This document shows positions 16,861 through 26,774 of a stretch of 64,000 nucleotides of DNA, piece by piece. The stretch's first letter is position 1. Every line of letters begins with the position of its first letter. The DNA lies in the NCBI GenBank assembly GCA_022647765.1, contig JALCLH010000001.1, positions 62,001-126,000 on the forward strand, given 5' to 3'. The notes beneath the pieces were generated by a model. That model did not search any database. It saw only the letters and a list, made by a program, of their open reading frames with translations, and had not been told where the DNA came from. Source of the DNA: Acidipropionibacterium sp. (lineage in GTDB: Bacteria > Actinomycetota > Actinomycetes > Propionibacteriales > Propionibacteriaceae). A program made the position numbers and the translations under genes.

Positions 16861-17240
16861 GGACGAGCCACCCGGGTGATCGCGGCAGTTTTCCTGCCGA
16901 GGAAAGTCCGGGCTCCACAGGGCAGGGTGGTGGGTAACACCCACCCGGGGCGACCCGCGGGACAGTGCCACAGAGAACAGACCGCCGGTCCTCGGACCGG
17001 TAAGGGTGAAACGGCGGTGCAAGAGACCACCGCGTCATCGGTGACGGTGACGGCAGGGCAAACCCCACCCGGAGCAAGGCCAAGAAGACCGAGAGGTCGC
17101 GGACGCGTTCGAGGGCTGCCCGCCCGAGCGTCCGGGTAGGCCGCGCAGCCATTCGGCTGGAGGACGCCGGCAACGGCGTTCACAGATGGATGATCACCGC
17201 TCCTCGGAGCACAGAACCCGGCTCATAGGGTGGCTCGTCC
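16861..17240 (+). ncRNA. rnpB: RNase P RNA, bacterial class A
   Basis: Catalytic RNA that cleaves 5' leaders from tRNA precursors. Diagnostic core sequences are present: GAGGAAAGTCCGGGCTCC near 16900 (5' part of P4 and CR-I), an AGGGTGAAACGG-type segment near 17006, CAAGAGACCACCGCG, and ACAGAACCCGGCTCA near 17210 (CR-V and the 3' part of P4). Terminal helix P1 is formed by GGACGAGCCACC at 16861-16872 and its perfect complement at 17229-17240. About 380 nt, normal for a high-GC actinobacterium. The exact mature 3' end is not determined. Confidence 0.97.
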
Positions 17241-17274
17241 CCATAAGTGCCGTGTGACTAGGGGTGGGACGCCG

Positions 17275-18549
17275 ATGGGATTGATCACTGTCGCACTGGC
17301 GATCGTCCTGGCGCTGGCCCTGGTCGGATATGCCGGGTCGCACAAAGGACGCCCCGGCCAGTTGCGCTGGGCGAGCGCCGCCGGTGTGACCAGGAGCCGC
17401 GATGGCGTGGTTGCGCCGATCAACGAGATGACCGCGGCCGAGGTCCCTCCCGAGGTCGCCGAGGCCAGGCGCTTCCTGCTGGTCCGCTCACCGGGGAGGT
17501 TCGGCGCGTCGGTCGAGGTGACGGCCCGGGGCCACCGGATCGGCGTCCTCGAGGGGCAGCTGGGCAGGGCGGTCGCCGTCGAGATGAGACGACACGGCGC
17601 ATCCCAACTGCTGGTTTCCGGAGAGCTCACCGGACGGTTCGCGGGCCATGTCGTGTTGCCCGAGGTCTTCGCCGACGCGGACCCCGAGCTTCCTGCCCGG
17701 CCGCCCCGCGCCTTCCCGGTGCCGGTGCCCGTCGAGCCGTGGGGGTCGGCGGCCGAGGTCGTCGACGCCGTCCGCTCCGATTTCTTCCTGCCCGAGATCG
17801 AGGCCCTCTATCCCGATGGCCGGCTGCCGGCCGGAACCGCGGGGAGGACCCTCAGCGGCATCGACGCGGAGATCTTTCCCAGCGGGTCGGGCCGGATCGG
17901 CGTCTTCGTGGCCGACCGGCAGATCGGTTGGCTCGCGGCCGCCCAGGAGATCAGTCACGGCGCGGTACTCGAGGAGTTGGCCACCGGCGGGAACTCGCTC
18001 AAGGTGCGCGCCTCGGCGCGGGTCGGTGTCGGGAACCGGCCGAGCGTCCGGGTGCGGGTCTGGCTGCCCGATGTTGCCCAGATCTTGCCACCCGCGCCTC
18101 TGCCCGAGGGGCGGCACGTGCTGCTGCCGCCCGGACAGCGGATTCAGGTCACCGCGGAGGAGGAGCACCTCTCCGACCTGGTCGCCTTCCTGGAAGAGCG
18201 ACACGAGGCGACCGCCGTCGCCGAACTCCGTCTGTTCACCCGTGCCACCGCGCGCACCGAGCACGAGATCGTCGGGGTGCGGATCGGCGGTCGCCCGGTC
18301 GGTGAACTCACCCGTACCAGCGGAGCACATTTCGAGGCGGTGCTGAGGGTCTGCGCCGAGCGCGGCATCACTGTTCTGTGCCGGGCCACCGTCTCCGGGA
18401 ATCAGCTCAAGGCCGATGTCGTCCTCAACGTTGCCAAGGGCGGGTCGCTCACCTCGGAGTGGGTCGAGAGCCACATCCTCACTGAACCTGGACCCGGACC
18501 CGGCCAGGAGGGGCAGGAGGGGGGAGTCACATCCAGTTCTTCTTCTTGA
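17275..18549 (+). CDS. Hypothetical membrane-anchored protein with repeated HIRAN-like motifs
   Basis: 424 residues. An N-terminal membrane helix (LITVALAIVLALALVGYAG) is followed by a long soluble part in which a similar short pattern recurs three times: HRIGVLEGQLGRA, GRIGVFVADRQIGWLAAAQE and IVGVRIGGRPVGELTRTSGA. Each resembles the strand-turn-strand core of HIRAN-type domains, where a basic property is followed by a VGxL-like step; this is inference from pattern only. The last 25 residues are Pro/Gly/Glu/Ser-rich. Starts 35 nt after the rnpB 3' end with a GGGGTGGGA Shine-Dalgarno. Its 3' end overlaps convergent corA by 23 bp. Function unknown. Confidence 0.7.
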   Translation: MGLITVALAIVLALALVGYAGSHKGRPGQLRWASAAGVTRSRDGVVAPINEMTAAEVPPEVAEARRFLLVRSPGRFGASVEVTARGHRIGVLEGQLGRAVAVEMRRHGASQLLVSGELTGRFAGHVVLPEVFADADPELPARPPRAFPVPVPVEPWGSAAEVVDAVRSDFFLPEIEALYPDGRLPAGTAGRTLSGIDAEIFPSGSGRIGVFVADRQIGWLAAAQEISHGAVLEELATGGNSLKVRASARVGVGNRPSVRVRVWLPDVAQILPPAPLPEGRHVLLPPGQRIQVTAEEEHLSDLVAFLEERHEATAVAELRLFTRATARTEHEIVGVRIGGRPVGELTRTSGAHFEAVLRVCAERGITVLCRATVSGNQLKADVVLNVAKGGSLTSEWVESHILTEPGPGPGQEGQEGGVTSSSSS

Positions 18550-19621
18550 AGATCAGCCACAGGATGATCCCGGACAGCGCCATCAGGATCAGCGCCATCG
18601 GGTAACCGAAGGCCCAGTGCAGCTCGGGCATCACGTCGAAGTTCATCCCGTAGATGGCGCCGATCACGGTCGGCGCCAGCCCGATGGCGGCCCAGCCGGA
18701 GACCTTCTTCATGTCCTCGTTCTGGCGCTGATTGACCAGGATGGAGTTCACGTCGAGGATCTGGTTCATGCCGGTCCGCAGGTCCTCGACCCGGGTGTTG
18801 GCCCGGGACAGGTGGTCGGAGACGTCCTGGAGGTAGGCCCGCAGGGCGTCCAGAGTCCGGTACTTGGAGAAGCCGGCGCGCAGGTCTGCGATGACCTCGC
18901 CGAGCGGTACCGAGGACTGCTGCAGGTCGATGATCTCGCGGCTCAGCCGGTAGATCCGCTCGGTGACCTTCGGATCCCCGGCGAAGACCTGCCGCTCGAT
19001 CTGCTCCCGGTCGACCTCCAGGCCGCGCAGCACCTGGAGATACCCGTCGACCACCAGGTCCAGGAAGGAGTAGAGGACGGCGTCGGCGCCGAGCCTCAGC
19101 AGCTTGCGATTGTGGGCGAGACGATCGGCGCTGTCCACCGCGGGGCTGTCGCCGCCCTGGCGGATGATCGCCACCGCATTGCGGCGGGCCATCAGATGGA
19201 ACTCGGTGATCTGGACGTCCTCGATCTCATCGGCGTAGCTGGCCATCCGCGTGACGATGAACAGCACATCGCCGTAGCGCTCCATCTTCGGCCGCTGCCC
19301 GGCCTTGAGCAGGTCCTCGACCAGCACCGGGTGCAGCTGCCAGGCTGACTCCAGCTGCCTGATCTGATCGGGCAAGGGGCTGTCGTAGCTGAGGATCACC
19401 ATCCGCTGGGGCTCCTCGTCGGCATACGCGAGGGCCCCCTGGACCGCCGCCCGGGAGTCGTCCGGCCCGACGGTCTCGCTCGAGGTCAGCTCGCCGTCGA
19501 GCAGCCGGGTCGTCTTCACGGTCGAAGGTCTGCGCTGCGGATCGGTGGTTGTGGTCTCGTGCCGTCCGAGGAGGTCGATGAGGCGGCGGGAGCGGTCCCC
19601 GTTCTGCTCGGTGTTCCTCAT
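18527..19621 (-). CDS. corA: CorA-family magnesium/cobalt transporter
   Basis: 364 residues, the usual length. Large N-terminal cytoplasmic domain, long helices, then two C-terminal membrane helices separated by the selectivity-filter motif YGMNFDVMPEL (GMN present). The C-terminus ends with the basic FKKKNWM typical of the family. AAGGAGCGTC Shine-Dalgarno just before the ATG at 19621. With the MgtE/CBS protein and DUF1003, this region has several cation-related genes, but they are not in one operon. Confidence 0.93.
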   Translation of the reverse strand: MRNTEQNGDRSRRLIDLLGRHETTTTDPQRRPSTVKTTRLLDGELTSSETVGPDDSRAAVQGALAYADEEPQRMVILSYDSPLPDQIRQLESAWQLHPVLVEDLLKAGQRPKMERYGDVLFIVTRMASYADEIEDVQITEFHLMARRNAVAIIRQGGDSPAVDSADRLAHNRKLLRLGADAVLYSFLDLVVDGYLQVLRGLEVDREQIERQVFAGDPKVTERIYRLSREIIDLQQSSVPLGEVIADLRAGFSKYRTLDALRAYLQDVSDHLSRANTRVEDLRTGMNQILDVNSILVNQRQNEDMKKVSGWAAIGLAPTVIGAIYGMNFDVMPELHWAFGYPMALILMALSGIILWLIFKKKNWM

Positions 19622-19893
19622 GACGCTCCTTCCGCCTCGGTGCCTGCCGGCACGCGGTGACCGGCCGGCAGGCCACTCTACGGCCTACGGGCCGGCCGGC
19701 CGAGGGGACCACCGTGATCTCAGGAATTGAGCTGACGTCTCACCAAGTGATAACGTCTGCCTTCGTCGGCTCGCGAACGCGGACCAACAGGATTGCCGGG
19801 GAGAAGACGATGTTCGTGCGAATGCGTATCTGTAGCAGTCGTTGACACAGCTGCATTTCGCCATTTGCCCACTCTGTCCCCTGAGGTTCTTCT
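19622..19893. other. Corrected corA to dpp intergenic region
   Basis: This 272-bp divergent gap holds GC-rich inverted repeats near corA (for example CCTGCCGG and CCGGCAGG around 19640-19675), a small ORF at 19810-19845 described separately, and a sequence richer in A+T just before the transporter. No -35/-10 pair could be assigned with confidence. Confidence 0.4.
19810..19845 (+). CDS. 11-residue putative leader peptide of the peptide transporter operon
   Basis: Reads MFVRMRICSSR and stops at TGA 19843-19845, 48 nt before the first transporter gene. GGGGAGAAG provides a strong Shine-Dalgarno about 6 nt upstream. Short Arg/Cys-containing leader ORFs precede sulfur-related and transporter operons in actinobacteria, where ribosome stalling on Cys codons can regulate downstream genes. 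Here a single Cys codon (TGT) is followed by rare-looking AGC-AGT-CGT codons. The role in regulation and the link to cysteine are inference; it could also be a chance ORF. Confidence 0.5.
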   Translation: MFVRMRICSSR

Positions 19894-20883
19894 GTGACCA
19901 ATCCCGAATCGGGTGCACCGGTCGACGTGCAGGACGCCGGAAATCACCTTCCCGATGCGCATCTCGCTCCGCCCCTTGAGGACGGTCGGCCAGCATCCTC
20001 CCATCATGTGTGGGCCCGGCTGAGGCGCGACCGCTGGGCCGTCGCGGGTGCGGTGGTGATCGTTCTCACCACCCTGGTTGCGGTGTTCGCAGGGCTCATC
20101 ACCCGGATTACCGGTCATGACGCCTACACCTACAACCTCGGTGCCCTTGACGGTTCGGGCCTTCCCCTCGGCGCCTTCGGCGGTGTCAGCGCGGCCCATC
20201 CGTTCGGGGTGGAACCGCAGACCGGTCGCGACCTGTTCGCGATCGTCGTCGAGGGCACCCGGACCTCCTTCTCCATCGGCGTGGGGGCCACCATCCTCTC
20301 GATGGTCATCGCCATCGTGATCGGGATCACGGCGGGCTACTTCGGCGGCTGGTGGGACGCCGTCACCTCCAGAGCCACCGATGTCGTCCTGGGATTCCCC
20401 CAACTGGTGTTCATGATCGCCATATCCGCCATCGTGCCCGCCAGCGCTCCGCGGGTCCCGGTGATGATCCTCATCATCGGCATCCTGGGCTGGCCCTCCA
20501 CCGCCCGCGTCCTGCGCAGTCGCGCGATGTCCCTGCGGGGGCGCACCTTCGTCCAGGCATCCCGGGCGATGGGTGCCGGAGAGTTCCATGTGCTGGTCAC
20601 CCAGCTGCTGCCGAACCTGGTGGCCACCATCATCGTCTTCACAACCATCTCGATCCCCGGCAAGATCGGCGCCGAGGCGGCGCTGTCCTTTCTCGGCGTC
20701 GGAGTCACTCCGCCCACCCCCTCCTGGGGTCGGACCATCGGGTCGGCGGTGACCTGGGTGAGCACGGATCCCTGGTATCTGCTGTTCCCCGGCGCCGCAC
20801 TGTTCCTGGTCACGCTGGCCTTCAATCTCTTCGGAGACGGGCTGCGCGACGCCATCGACCCGAGGACCAGTGAGTCCCGATGA
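19894..20883 (+). CDS. Peptide ABC transporter permease, DppC/OppC type
   Basis: 329-residue inner-membrane permease with about six helices after an extended hydrophilic N-terminus (residues 1-45). The EAA motif for ATPase contact is visible as ASRAMGAGEFHVLVTQLLPN, and GKIGAEAALSFLGVGVTPPT is the conserved C-terminal region of DppC proteins. GTG start at 19894; alternatives downstream would cut into the N-terminal helix. It overlaps the next gene by 4 nt (ATGA). With its partners it imports oligopeptides or peptide-like ligands. Confidence 0.9.
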   Translation: MTNPESGAPVDVQDAGNHLPDAHLAPPLEDGRPASSHHVWARLRRDRWAVAGAVVIVLTTLVAVFAGLITRITGHDAYTYNLGALDGSGLPLGAFGGVSAAHPFGVEPQTGRDLFAIVVEGTRTSFSIGVGATILSMVIAIVIGITAGYFGGWWDAVTSRATDVVLGFPQLVFMIAISAIVPASAPRVPVMILIIGILGWPSTARVLRSRAMSLRGRTFVQASRAMGAGEFHVLVTQLLPNLVATIIVFTTISIPGKIGAEAALSFLGVGVTPPTPSWGRTIGSAVTWVSTDPWYLLFPGAALFLVTLAFNLFGDGLRDAIDPRTSESR

Positions 20884-21869
20884 ACGATCGCATTCGATTC
20901 CTGCTCTCGCGCCTGCTTCAGACCCTGCTGGTTCTGATCCTCATCGCCTTCATCACCTTCGCGGTCTTCGAACTGTTTCCCGCCGATCCGGCCCAGCTGG
21001 CCTGCGGCAAACCGTGCACCCCGGAGAATCTGGCTCGGGCCAGGGCCTATATGGGCTATGACAAGCCCTGGTTCGTGCAGTTCTGGAACTACCTCACGGA
21101 GATCTTCGTCGGCACCACCTACGGCACCGGCGCCGGGGCCATCCGCTGCTCGGCTCCGTGCCTGGGATACTCCTTCCGGCTCTCCTCCCCGGTGACCGAC
21201 CTCATCGCGGCGCGTATTCCGATCACCCTGTCCATCGCGGTCGGCGCCGCGGTGCTGTGGATGGTGATCGGTGTGACCGGTGGCGTGGTCTCGGCGCTTC
21301 GGCGAGGCACGGCGCTGGACCGGTCCATCATGACCTTCACCGTGGTCGGCGTCTCGGCGCCCTCCTACCTGGTCGGTCTGCTGGGCATCCTTCTGCTCGG
21401 CTTCAAGGCCGATATCGTGCCGGTCGCCGGGTATGTCCCGCTCTCCCAGAGTCCGGTCGACTGGGCCTGGCACCTGGTCCTGCCCTGGACGGTCCTGGCG
21501 CTCATCTCGGCAGCGATCTACACCCGGCTGGTGCGCGGGGAGATGCTGGAGAATCTCGGAGAGGACTATGTTCGCACCGCGCGCGCGACCGGGCTGCCCG
21601 AGCGTCGGGTGATCGGCAACCACGTGCTGCGCAATATCGCGGTGCCGGTGCTGACCATCTTCGCCCTGGACTTCGGCGGTCTGCTCGGCGGCGCCGTCAT
21701 CACCGAGAGGGTCTTCTCGATCCAGGGGCTGGGCGCGCTCTTCCTGGACGCCGTCGGCGCCACCGATATTCAGCTCGTGATGGGCGTCACCCTGGTCGCC
21801 GCCGTGGCCGTCATTCTCATGAATCTGGTCGCGGACATCCTCGCGGCCGTCATCGATCCGCGAGTCTGA
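20880..21869 (+). CDS. Peptide ABC transporter permease, DppB/OppB type
   Basis: 329 residues, typical DppB layout: first helix RLLQTLLVLILIAFITFAVF, a long extracytoplasmic loop, then five helices with the EAA loop YVRTARATGLPERRVIGNHV. The loop is unusual in having four cysteines in two pairs (LACGKPC and IRCSAPC), which could form disulfides outside the membrane. The permease order (C before B) is reversed compared with most dpp operons. The binding-protein gene follows after 81 bp. Confidence 0.9.
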   Translation: MNDRIRFLLSRLLQTLLVLILIAFITFAVFELFPADPAQLACGKPCTPENLARARAYMGYDKPWFVQFWNYLTEIFVGTTYGTGAGAIRCSAPCLGYSFRLSSPVTDLIAARIPITLSIAVGAAVLWMVIGVTGGVVSALRRGTALDRSIMTFTVVGVSAPSYLVGLLGILLLGFKADIVPVAGYVPLSQSPVDWAWHLVLPWTVLALISAAIYTRLVRGEMLENLGEDYVRTARATGLPERRVIGNHVLRNIAVPVLTIFALDFGGLLGGAVITERVFSIQGLGALFLDAVGATDIQLVMGVTLVAAVAVILMNLVADILAAVIDPRV

Positions 21870-21950
21870 TCCCTCCTCTCGTGCCGTTCTCCCGTCACCG
21901 GTCTCATCCCGCAACTTCCGTATTTCCCCACCCAACGAAGGACAGTCCCA

Positions 21951-23616
21951 TGAAGCACACCAGATCACTGCAGGATCTCTCCCGCAGAGGGTTCCTGGCC
22001 GGCACCGGCGCCACCGCGCTCACCTTGGCGCTGGCCGCCTGCGGAGCCAACGAACGATCGTCGTCCAGTGCGAGCTCGGCGACCCCCACCAAGGGCGGCA
22101 CGCTGACCATTCTTCAGTCGTCGCCCGACATCAACTGGGACCCGGCCAAGAGTCAGGGGATGGCCGTCACCTCGCTGGCCCTGGTGCACCGGCGCCTCAC
22201 CACCTGGCGGATCGTCAATGGGCAGGAGGCCACCGTCGTCCCCGACCTGGCCACCGACACCGGTAAGGTGTCTGCTGACGGGTTGACCTGGACCTACACC
22301 CTCAAGGACGGCCTGTTCCTCGAGAACGGCTCCCCGATCACATCCGCTCAGATCAAGTACGGCCTCGAGCGCACCTTCGCCGACGCGCTGTCGGGCGGGC
22401 TCGGCTATCACAAGGCCCTGCTGGCCGACACCAAGGGCTACACCGGGCCCTATCAGGGCAAGCAGCTGGCGTCGGTGGAGACCCCCGACGAGAAGACCAT
22501 CGTGTTCCATCTCGCCAAGCCCTACGGCGACTGGCCTTGGATCGCCTCGACCCCGGCCTTCGCCCCGGTGCCTCCTCACGACAACCCGGCGACTTACGCC
22601 CGCAAGCCGGTGGCGTCCGGACCCTACCGCGTCGCCGACTACAAGCAGGGAGTCTCGTCCACCCTCGAGCGCAACCCGAAGTGGAGCGCCGCCACCGACA
22701 AGGTCCGCGCCGGCCTGCCCAACTCCGTCGTGTTCTCCCTGGGACAGGACCAGTCGGTCTCCTCCCAGCGGCTCATCGCCGACTCCGGTGCCGACAAGAA
22801 CGCCTTCGGCGCCGATCTGGTGGCCGCCGCCCAGCTCGCCCAGGTGACCGGCAACCCCGCGGCGAAAGGCCGGCTGGCCACCGCCAGCGCCGGACCTCTG
22901 CAGTACCTGGCCATCAACGTCGACCGGGTCACCGACCCCGATGTCCGCAAGGCGATCGCCTACGCGACCGACAAGAAGGCCGTCGTTGCCGCCTTCGGTG
23001 GCGACCTGGGTGCGGTCGTGGCCACCACCTACATCACCCCGGGCATTCCGGGGCGCGAGGCCTACGACCTGTACCCGACCTCAGCCGACAAGGCGAAGGG
23101 CCTGCTCAAGGGCAAGAAGGTGGGCAAGCTGGTGCTGCTCACCCCGAACGACGACACCTCGGTGGCCGTCTCCCAGGCGATTCAGCAGTCCTTGCAGAAG
23201 GTCGGCTGTCGGTGTCGATCGACCCCGTTCAGGACGAGACCTGGACCGAACGCGCCACTCAGGGCAACGGGTCGAGCTATGACCTCACCATCGGGTCGTG
23301 GAACCCCGACTACCCGTCGGCCAATGCCAATCTGCAGCCGCTGTTCGCGTCCAGCGAGATCGGCAACGGAGGCTACAACGTCTCCCGCTACAAGAACGCG
23401 GAGGTGGACAAGCTGCTCACCGACACCGCCGCCCTGCCGATCGACGAGGCGAAGTCGAAGTGGGCGGCCATCGACAAGCGGATCGCCGAGGACAGCCCCG
23501 TCGTGCCGTTGGTGTATCGCCGCAACTCCTTCCTGCACGGCTCCGGCGTGACGAACTTCTTCGTCAACCCGTTCCCCTCCTACCCGAACTACCTGGTCGT
23601 GGGGGTGACCGCCTGA
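21951..23616 (+). CDS. Peptide-binding lipoprotein (SBP family 5), frameshifted here
   Basis: Extracytoplasmic receptor for the transporter. Tat-type lipoprotein signal: SRRGFLAGTGATALTLALAAC with lipobox Cys31. Then the family 5 pattern KGGTLTILQSSPDINWDPAK and YTLKDGLFLENGSPI. The frame breaks near 23205: GGC-TG should read GGC-CTG, a one-base deletion. It resumes as SVSIDPVQDETWTERATQGN and ends at 23616 with PSYPNYLVVGVTA. Joined, the protein is about 555 residues, normal for the family. The stop overlaps the start of the ATPase gene (TGATG). Confidence 0.88.
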
Positions 23617-25333
23617 TGAGCGAGGGGCGGGAGGCCGGGACGCCGGATGCACCGGAGGAGCCGGAGCCGGCCTGAGGCTGCGTGGCCTGTCGGTGCACTT
23701 CGAGGGTTCTCCGGTGCCGGCGTCCGAGGGAATCGACCTCGATCTGGTGCCCGGGCGGGTGCTGGCCCTGGTCGGCGAGTCGGGCTCCGGGAAGTCCGTC
23801 ACCGCCCTCGGCAGTCTCGGCCTGCTGCCCCCCACCGCCCGCGTGTCCGGGTCGGCGGTGCTCGCACACGGCGGCAACGGGGAGGAGGTGGAGCTGGTGG
23901 GAGCCCCTCGGGCCGTCTTGGACGACACCCGGGGCCGGCTCGTCGGCACCATCTTCCAGGAGCCCGCCACCGCCCTGGACCCGCTGCTGACCATCGGCGC
24001 CCAGATCACCGAGGCCATCAGGGCCCACCGGAGCGACAAGGGACACAAGAGAGAGTCGCGCTCCCAGCTGCGCGGACGCGTCCGGGAGCTGCTCACCCGG
24101 GTGGGCCTGCCGGACGTCGAGAGGATCGCCGCCTCCTACCCCCATCAGTTGTCTGGCGGCCAGCAGCAGCGGGCCTGCATCGCCCTGGCGCTGGCCTGCG
24201 ACCCGCCGGTGATCGTCGGCGACGAGCCCACCACGGCCCTGGACGTCACGGTCCAGGCCGGTATTCTCGAGCTGCTGCGCAGCCTGACCGGCGACGGAAT
24301 GGCGGTGCTGCTCATCACCCACGACATGGGGGTGGTGGCCGACATCGCCGACGACGTCGCGGTGATGAGACGCGGTCGCATCGTCGAGCGCGGCGAGGTG
24401 GACCGGATCTTCAGCCATCCCTCGCATCCCTACACCCGTGAGCTGCTGGATTCGGTACCCCGCCTCGACGCACTGCGTGAGGCTCCGGCCGGGACCGGTT
24501 CAGATCAGGAGGTCGGCAGGCCGAACGATGCGGTGGTGGAGGTCACCGATCTCGATGTGGTCTACAAGGCCCGTGGGCGGCGGCCGGTGCATGCGGTTCG
24601 CGGCGTCACCCTGGCCATCTCCGCCGGTGAGATTCTCGGACTGGTGGGGGAGTCGGGGTCGGGCAAGTCGACCATCGCGGGCACGCTGACAGGCATGGTC
24701 CCGGTGACTTCGGGGTCGGTGAGAGTCGACGGCATCGAGGTCGCCGGAGCGTCGCGGCGGGAGCTGCTGCCGGTGCGTCGACAGACCGGCGTCGTCTACC
24801 AGAACCCCGCCTCCGCGCTCAATCCCCGGCGCACCATCGGTGCCTCCATCGCGGAGCCTCTGCTGCTGCACGCCGAGATGACCTCGGCCCAGAGGCGGGC
24901 TCGGGTGCGCGAGTTGCTGGAGCAGGTGCGGCTGCCGGTCTCGATGGCCGAGCGCTATCCCCACGAGATGAGCGGCGGACAGCGGCAACGGGTGGCGATC
25001 GCCCGGGCGCTGGCACTGCAGCCGCGGCTGGTGATCGCCGATGAGCCGACGAGCGCGCTGGACGTATCGGTGCAGGCGGTGGTGCTCGATCTGCTGGTGT
25101 CGCTGCAGGCCGATCTGGGGTTCGCCTGCCTGTTCGTGTCCCACGACCTGGCCGTGGTGGAGCAGATCGCGGCTCGCACGATCGTGCTCAGTCAAGGGCG
25201 CGTCGTGGAGGAGGGGCCGACGGTGCAGGTGCTGGCCAACCCGCGCCAGGAGTACACGAGACGACTGGTCGCTGCTGTCCCAGTGCCCGATCCCAAGGTG
25301 CAGAGGGCTCGGCGGGCGGCCCTGGTGGGCTGA
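23616..25333 (+). CDS. Peptide ABC transporter, fused two-domain ATPase (DppD-DppF), frameshifted near its start
   Basis: Two complete ABC domains in one chain. First: ALVGESGSGKSVTALGSLGL (Walker A), YPHQLSGGQQQRACIALALA (signature), VIVGDEPTTALDVT (Walker B). Second: GLVGESGSGKSTIAGTLTGM, YPHEMSGGQRQRVAIARALA, LVIADEPTSALDVS. The ATG at 23616 overlaps the binding-protein stop but its frame ends after 19 codons; adding one C in GGCC-TGAGG at about 23672 joins it to LRLRGLSVHFEG, the usual domain start, so a one-base deletion is likely. Total about 572 residues. A GTG at 23693 would lose the first strand. Confidence 0.88.
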
Positions 25334-25344
25334 ATCCGTGGAGG

Positions 25345-25424
25345 GGTGAACATTTCACTCGCCCAAGGCTGGATCGGAAACTCGGCAGTGCCGGGAGCTG
25401 GCTTAGGCGAGTGAAATGTTCACC
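25345..25424. terminator. 19-bp inverted repeat between convergent genes
   Basis: Arms GGTGAACATTTCACTCGCC (25345-25363) and its perfect complement (25406-25424) are separated by 42 nt. It fills the gap between the transporter ATPase stop and the ybaK-like stop, overlapping the latter. The arm-spacer geometry equals that of elements at 11817-11972 and 48525-48603. Probably a bidirectional terminator. Confidence 0.75.
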
Positions 25425-25896
25425 TGCTCTCGTCGGCAGAGCGGGTGACGTGGACCCACTGCGCTCCGACGAGCTCGGCGAGGTACTCGGTGCCGATCCG
25501 CACAGCGCTGCGCGGACTGCCGCCGGCCGGGTAGACGATGTCGAAGTCTCGCAGCGACTCGTCGCAGTAGATCGGAGTCGAGTCCGGGTGGCCGAAGGGG
25601 CTCACCCCGCCGATCGGCTGCTCGACGAACTCCTGCACCTCGGCCGGGCGCAGCATGGTCGGCTTGGCCCCGAAGCGGGCACGGAACCGGGCATTGTCCA
25701 GACGCGCCAGACCGCCGGTCACCAGCAGCAGGCGGTCGTGACCGGCCCGCAGCGCCAGGGTTTTCGCGATCTGCGCCGGTTCGACGCCGAGAGCGGCCGC
25801 GGCCGCCACCACCGTGGAGGTGTCGGCCTCCGGCTCGATGACATGCAGTCCGGTGTCATGGGCGTCCAGATAGGCCTGGACCTGTTCCGTGCTCAT
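25420..25896 (-). CDS. YbaK/EbsC-family aminoacyl-tRNA deacylase
   Basis: 158 residues. Family members hydrolyse mischarged tRNA in trans (for example Cys-tRNA-Pro or Ala-tRNA-Pro). Recognisable segments: AAAALGVEPAQIAKTLALRA, holding the conserved Lys, and QPIGGVSPFGHPDSTPIYCD, the GGxxPxG motif. Ends RIGTEYLAELVGAQWVHVT. Lies 10 bp downstream of map on the same strand, so the pair may form a small operon. Exact tRNA specificity cannot be read from sequence. Confidence 0.88.
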   Translation of the reverse strand: MSTEQVQAYLDAHDTGLHVIEPEADTSTVVAAAAALGVEPAQIAKTLALRAGHDRLLLVTGGLARLDNARFRARFGAKPTMLRPAEVQEFVEQPIGGVSPFGHPDSTPIYCDESLRDFDIVYPAGGSPRSAVRIGTEYLAELVGAQWVHVTRSADESR

Positions 25897-25905
25897 GGCT
25901 GTTCC

Positions 25906-26760
25906 TCAGTCCAGAGTGGTGAGGATCTCGGCCCCGTCGGACCGGATCACCATGGTCTGCTCGAACTGGGCGCAGCGGGAGCCGTCGTCGGTGAGGACGG
26001 TCCAACCGTCGTCCCACTGGTGGGACTTGTAGTCGCCGAGGGTCAGCATCGGCTCGATGGTGAGGGTCATGCCCTCCTCGAGGGTGACCTCGTAGCGCGG
26101 CTCGTCGTAGTGGAAGACGATGAGGCCGGAGTGGAATGCGGTGTGCACGCCGTGGCCGGTGTAGTCGTGGACGACGCCGTAGCCGAACCGCTTGGCGTAG
26201 TTCTCGATGATCCGGCCGATGATCGAGATCGAACGGCCGGGCTTCACCGCCTTGATCGCCCGGTTCATGGCCTCCTGGGTGTGCGTCACCAGGTCCTTGG
26301 AGGCCTGGTCGACATCGCCGCACAGGAAGGTGTAGCAGTTGTCGCCGTGCACCCCGTTCTTGTAGGCGGTGACGTCGATCTTGACGATGTCGCCGTCCTC
26401 CAGCGGCCGGGCGTCGGGGATGCCGTGGCAGATCACCTCGTTGACCGAGGTGCAGATGGACTTGGGGTAGTTCCGGTAGTCCAGGGTCGAGGGGTAGGCG
26501 CCGTGGTCGCACATGTACTCGTGGGCGATCTTGTCGAGGGCGTCGGTGGTGACGCCGGGGGCGACGGCCTTGCCCGCCTCGTGCATCGCGCCGCAGGCGA
26601 TCCGGCCGGCCTCCTTCATGGCCTCGATCACCTCGGGGGTCTGCACATGTGAGCCCTGGTAGTTCTCGTCGACATCGCCGAGCCCGACATAGGGCGGTCG
26701 GGGGATCGATGCGGGGACATGGCGGAGGGGGCTCACGGGATAGGGCTTGATGGCAGTCAC
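25906..26760 (-). CDS. map: Type I methionine aminopeptidase
   Basis: 284 residues. Removes the initiator Met from nascent proteins. Metal ligands occur in order: [17 protein letters not shown] (two Asp), [14 protein letters not shown] (His), MTLTIEPML (Glu) and AQFEQTMVI (Glu). The N-terminal 40 residues ([20 protein letters not shown]) form the proline-rich extension seen in actinobacterial MapB. The GTG at 26760 is chosen because a TACACT -10 lies 8 nt upstream; a TTG at 26769 would add three residues. Divergent from the ABC exporter operon. Confidence 0.93.
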   Translation of the reverse strand: MTAIKPYPVSPLRHVPASIPRPPYVGLGDVDENYQGSHVQTPEVIEAMKEAGRIACGAMHEAGKAVAPGVTTDALDKIAHEYMCDHGAYPSTLDYRNYPKSICTSVNEVICHGIPDARPLEDGDIVKIDVTAYKNGVHGDNCYTFLCGDVDQASKDLVTHTQEAMNRAIKAVKPGRSISIIGRIIENYAKRFGYGVVHDYTGHGVHTAFHSGLIVFHYDEPRYEVTLEEGMTLTIEPMLTLGDYKSHQWDDGWTVLTDDGSRCAQFEQTMVIRSDGAEILTTLD

Positions 26761-26768
26761 GTCAGGCA

Positions 26769-26774
26769 AGTGTA
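26769..26774 (-). promoter_or_regulatory. -10 element of map
   Basis: TACACT on the minus strand, 8 nt before the GTG at 26760, again suggests a leaderless message. Confidence 0.45.

Noticed and set aside
19657-19845. A 62-codon reading of the leader region starting at 19657
   Set aside because: The upstream part has no Shine-Dalgarno and lies in a GC-rich inverted-repeat region; only the last 11 codons have a good ribosome site.
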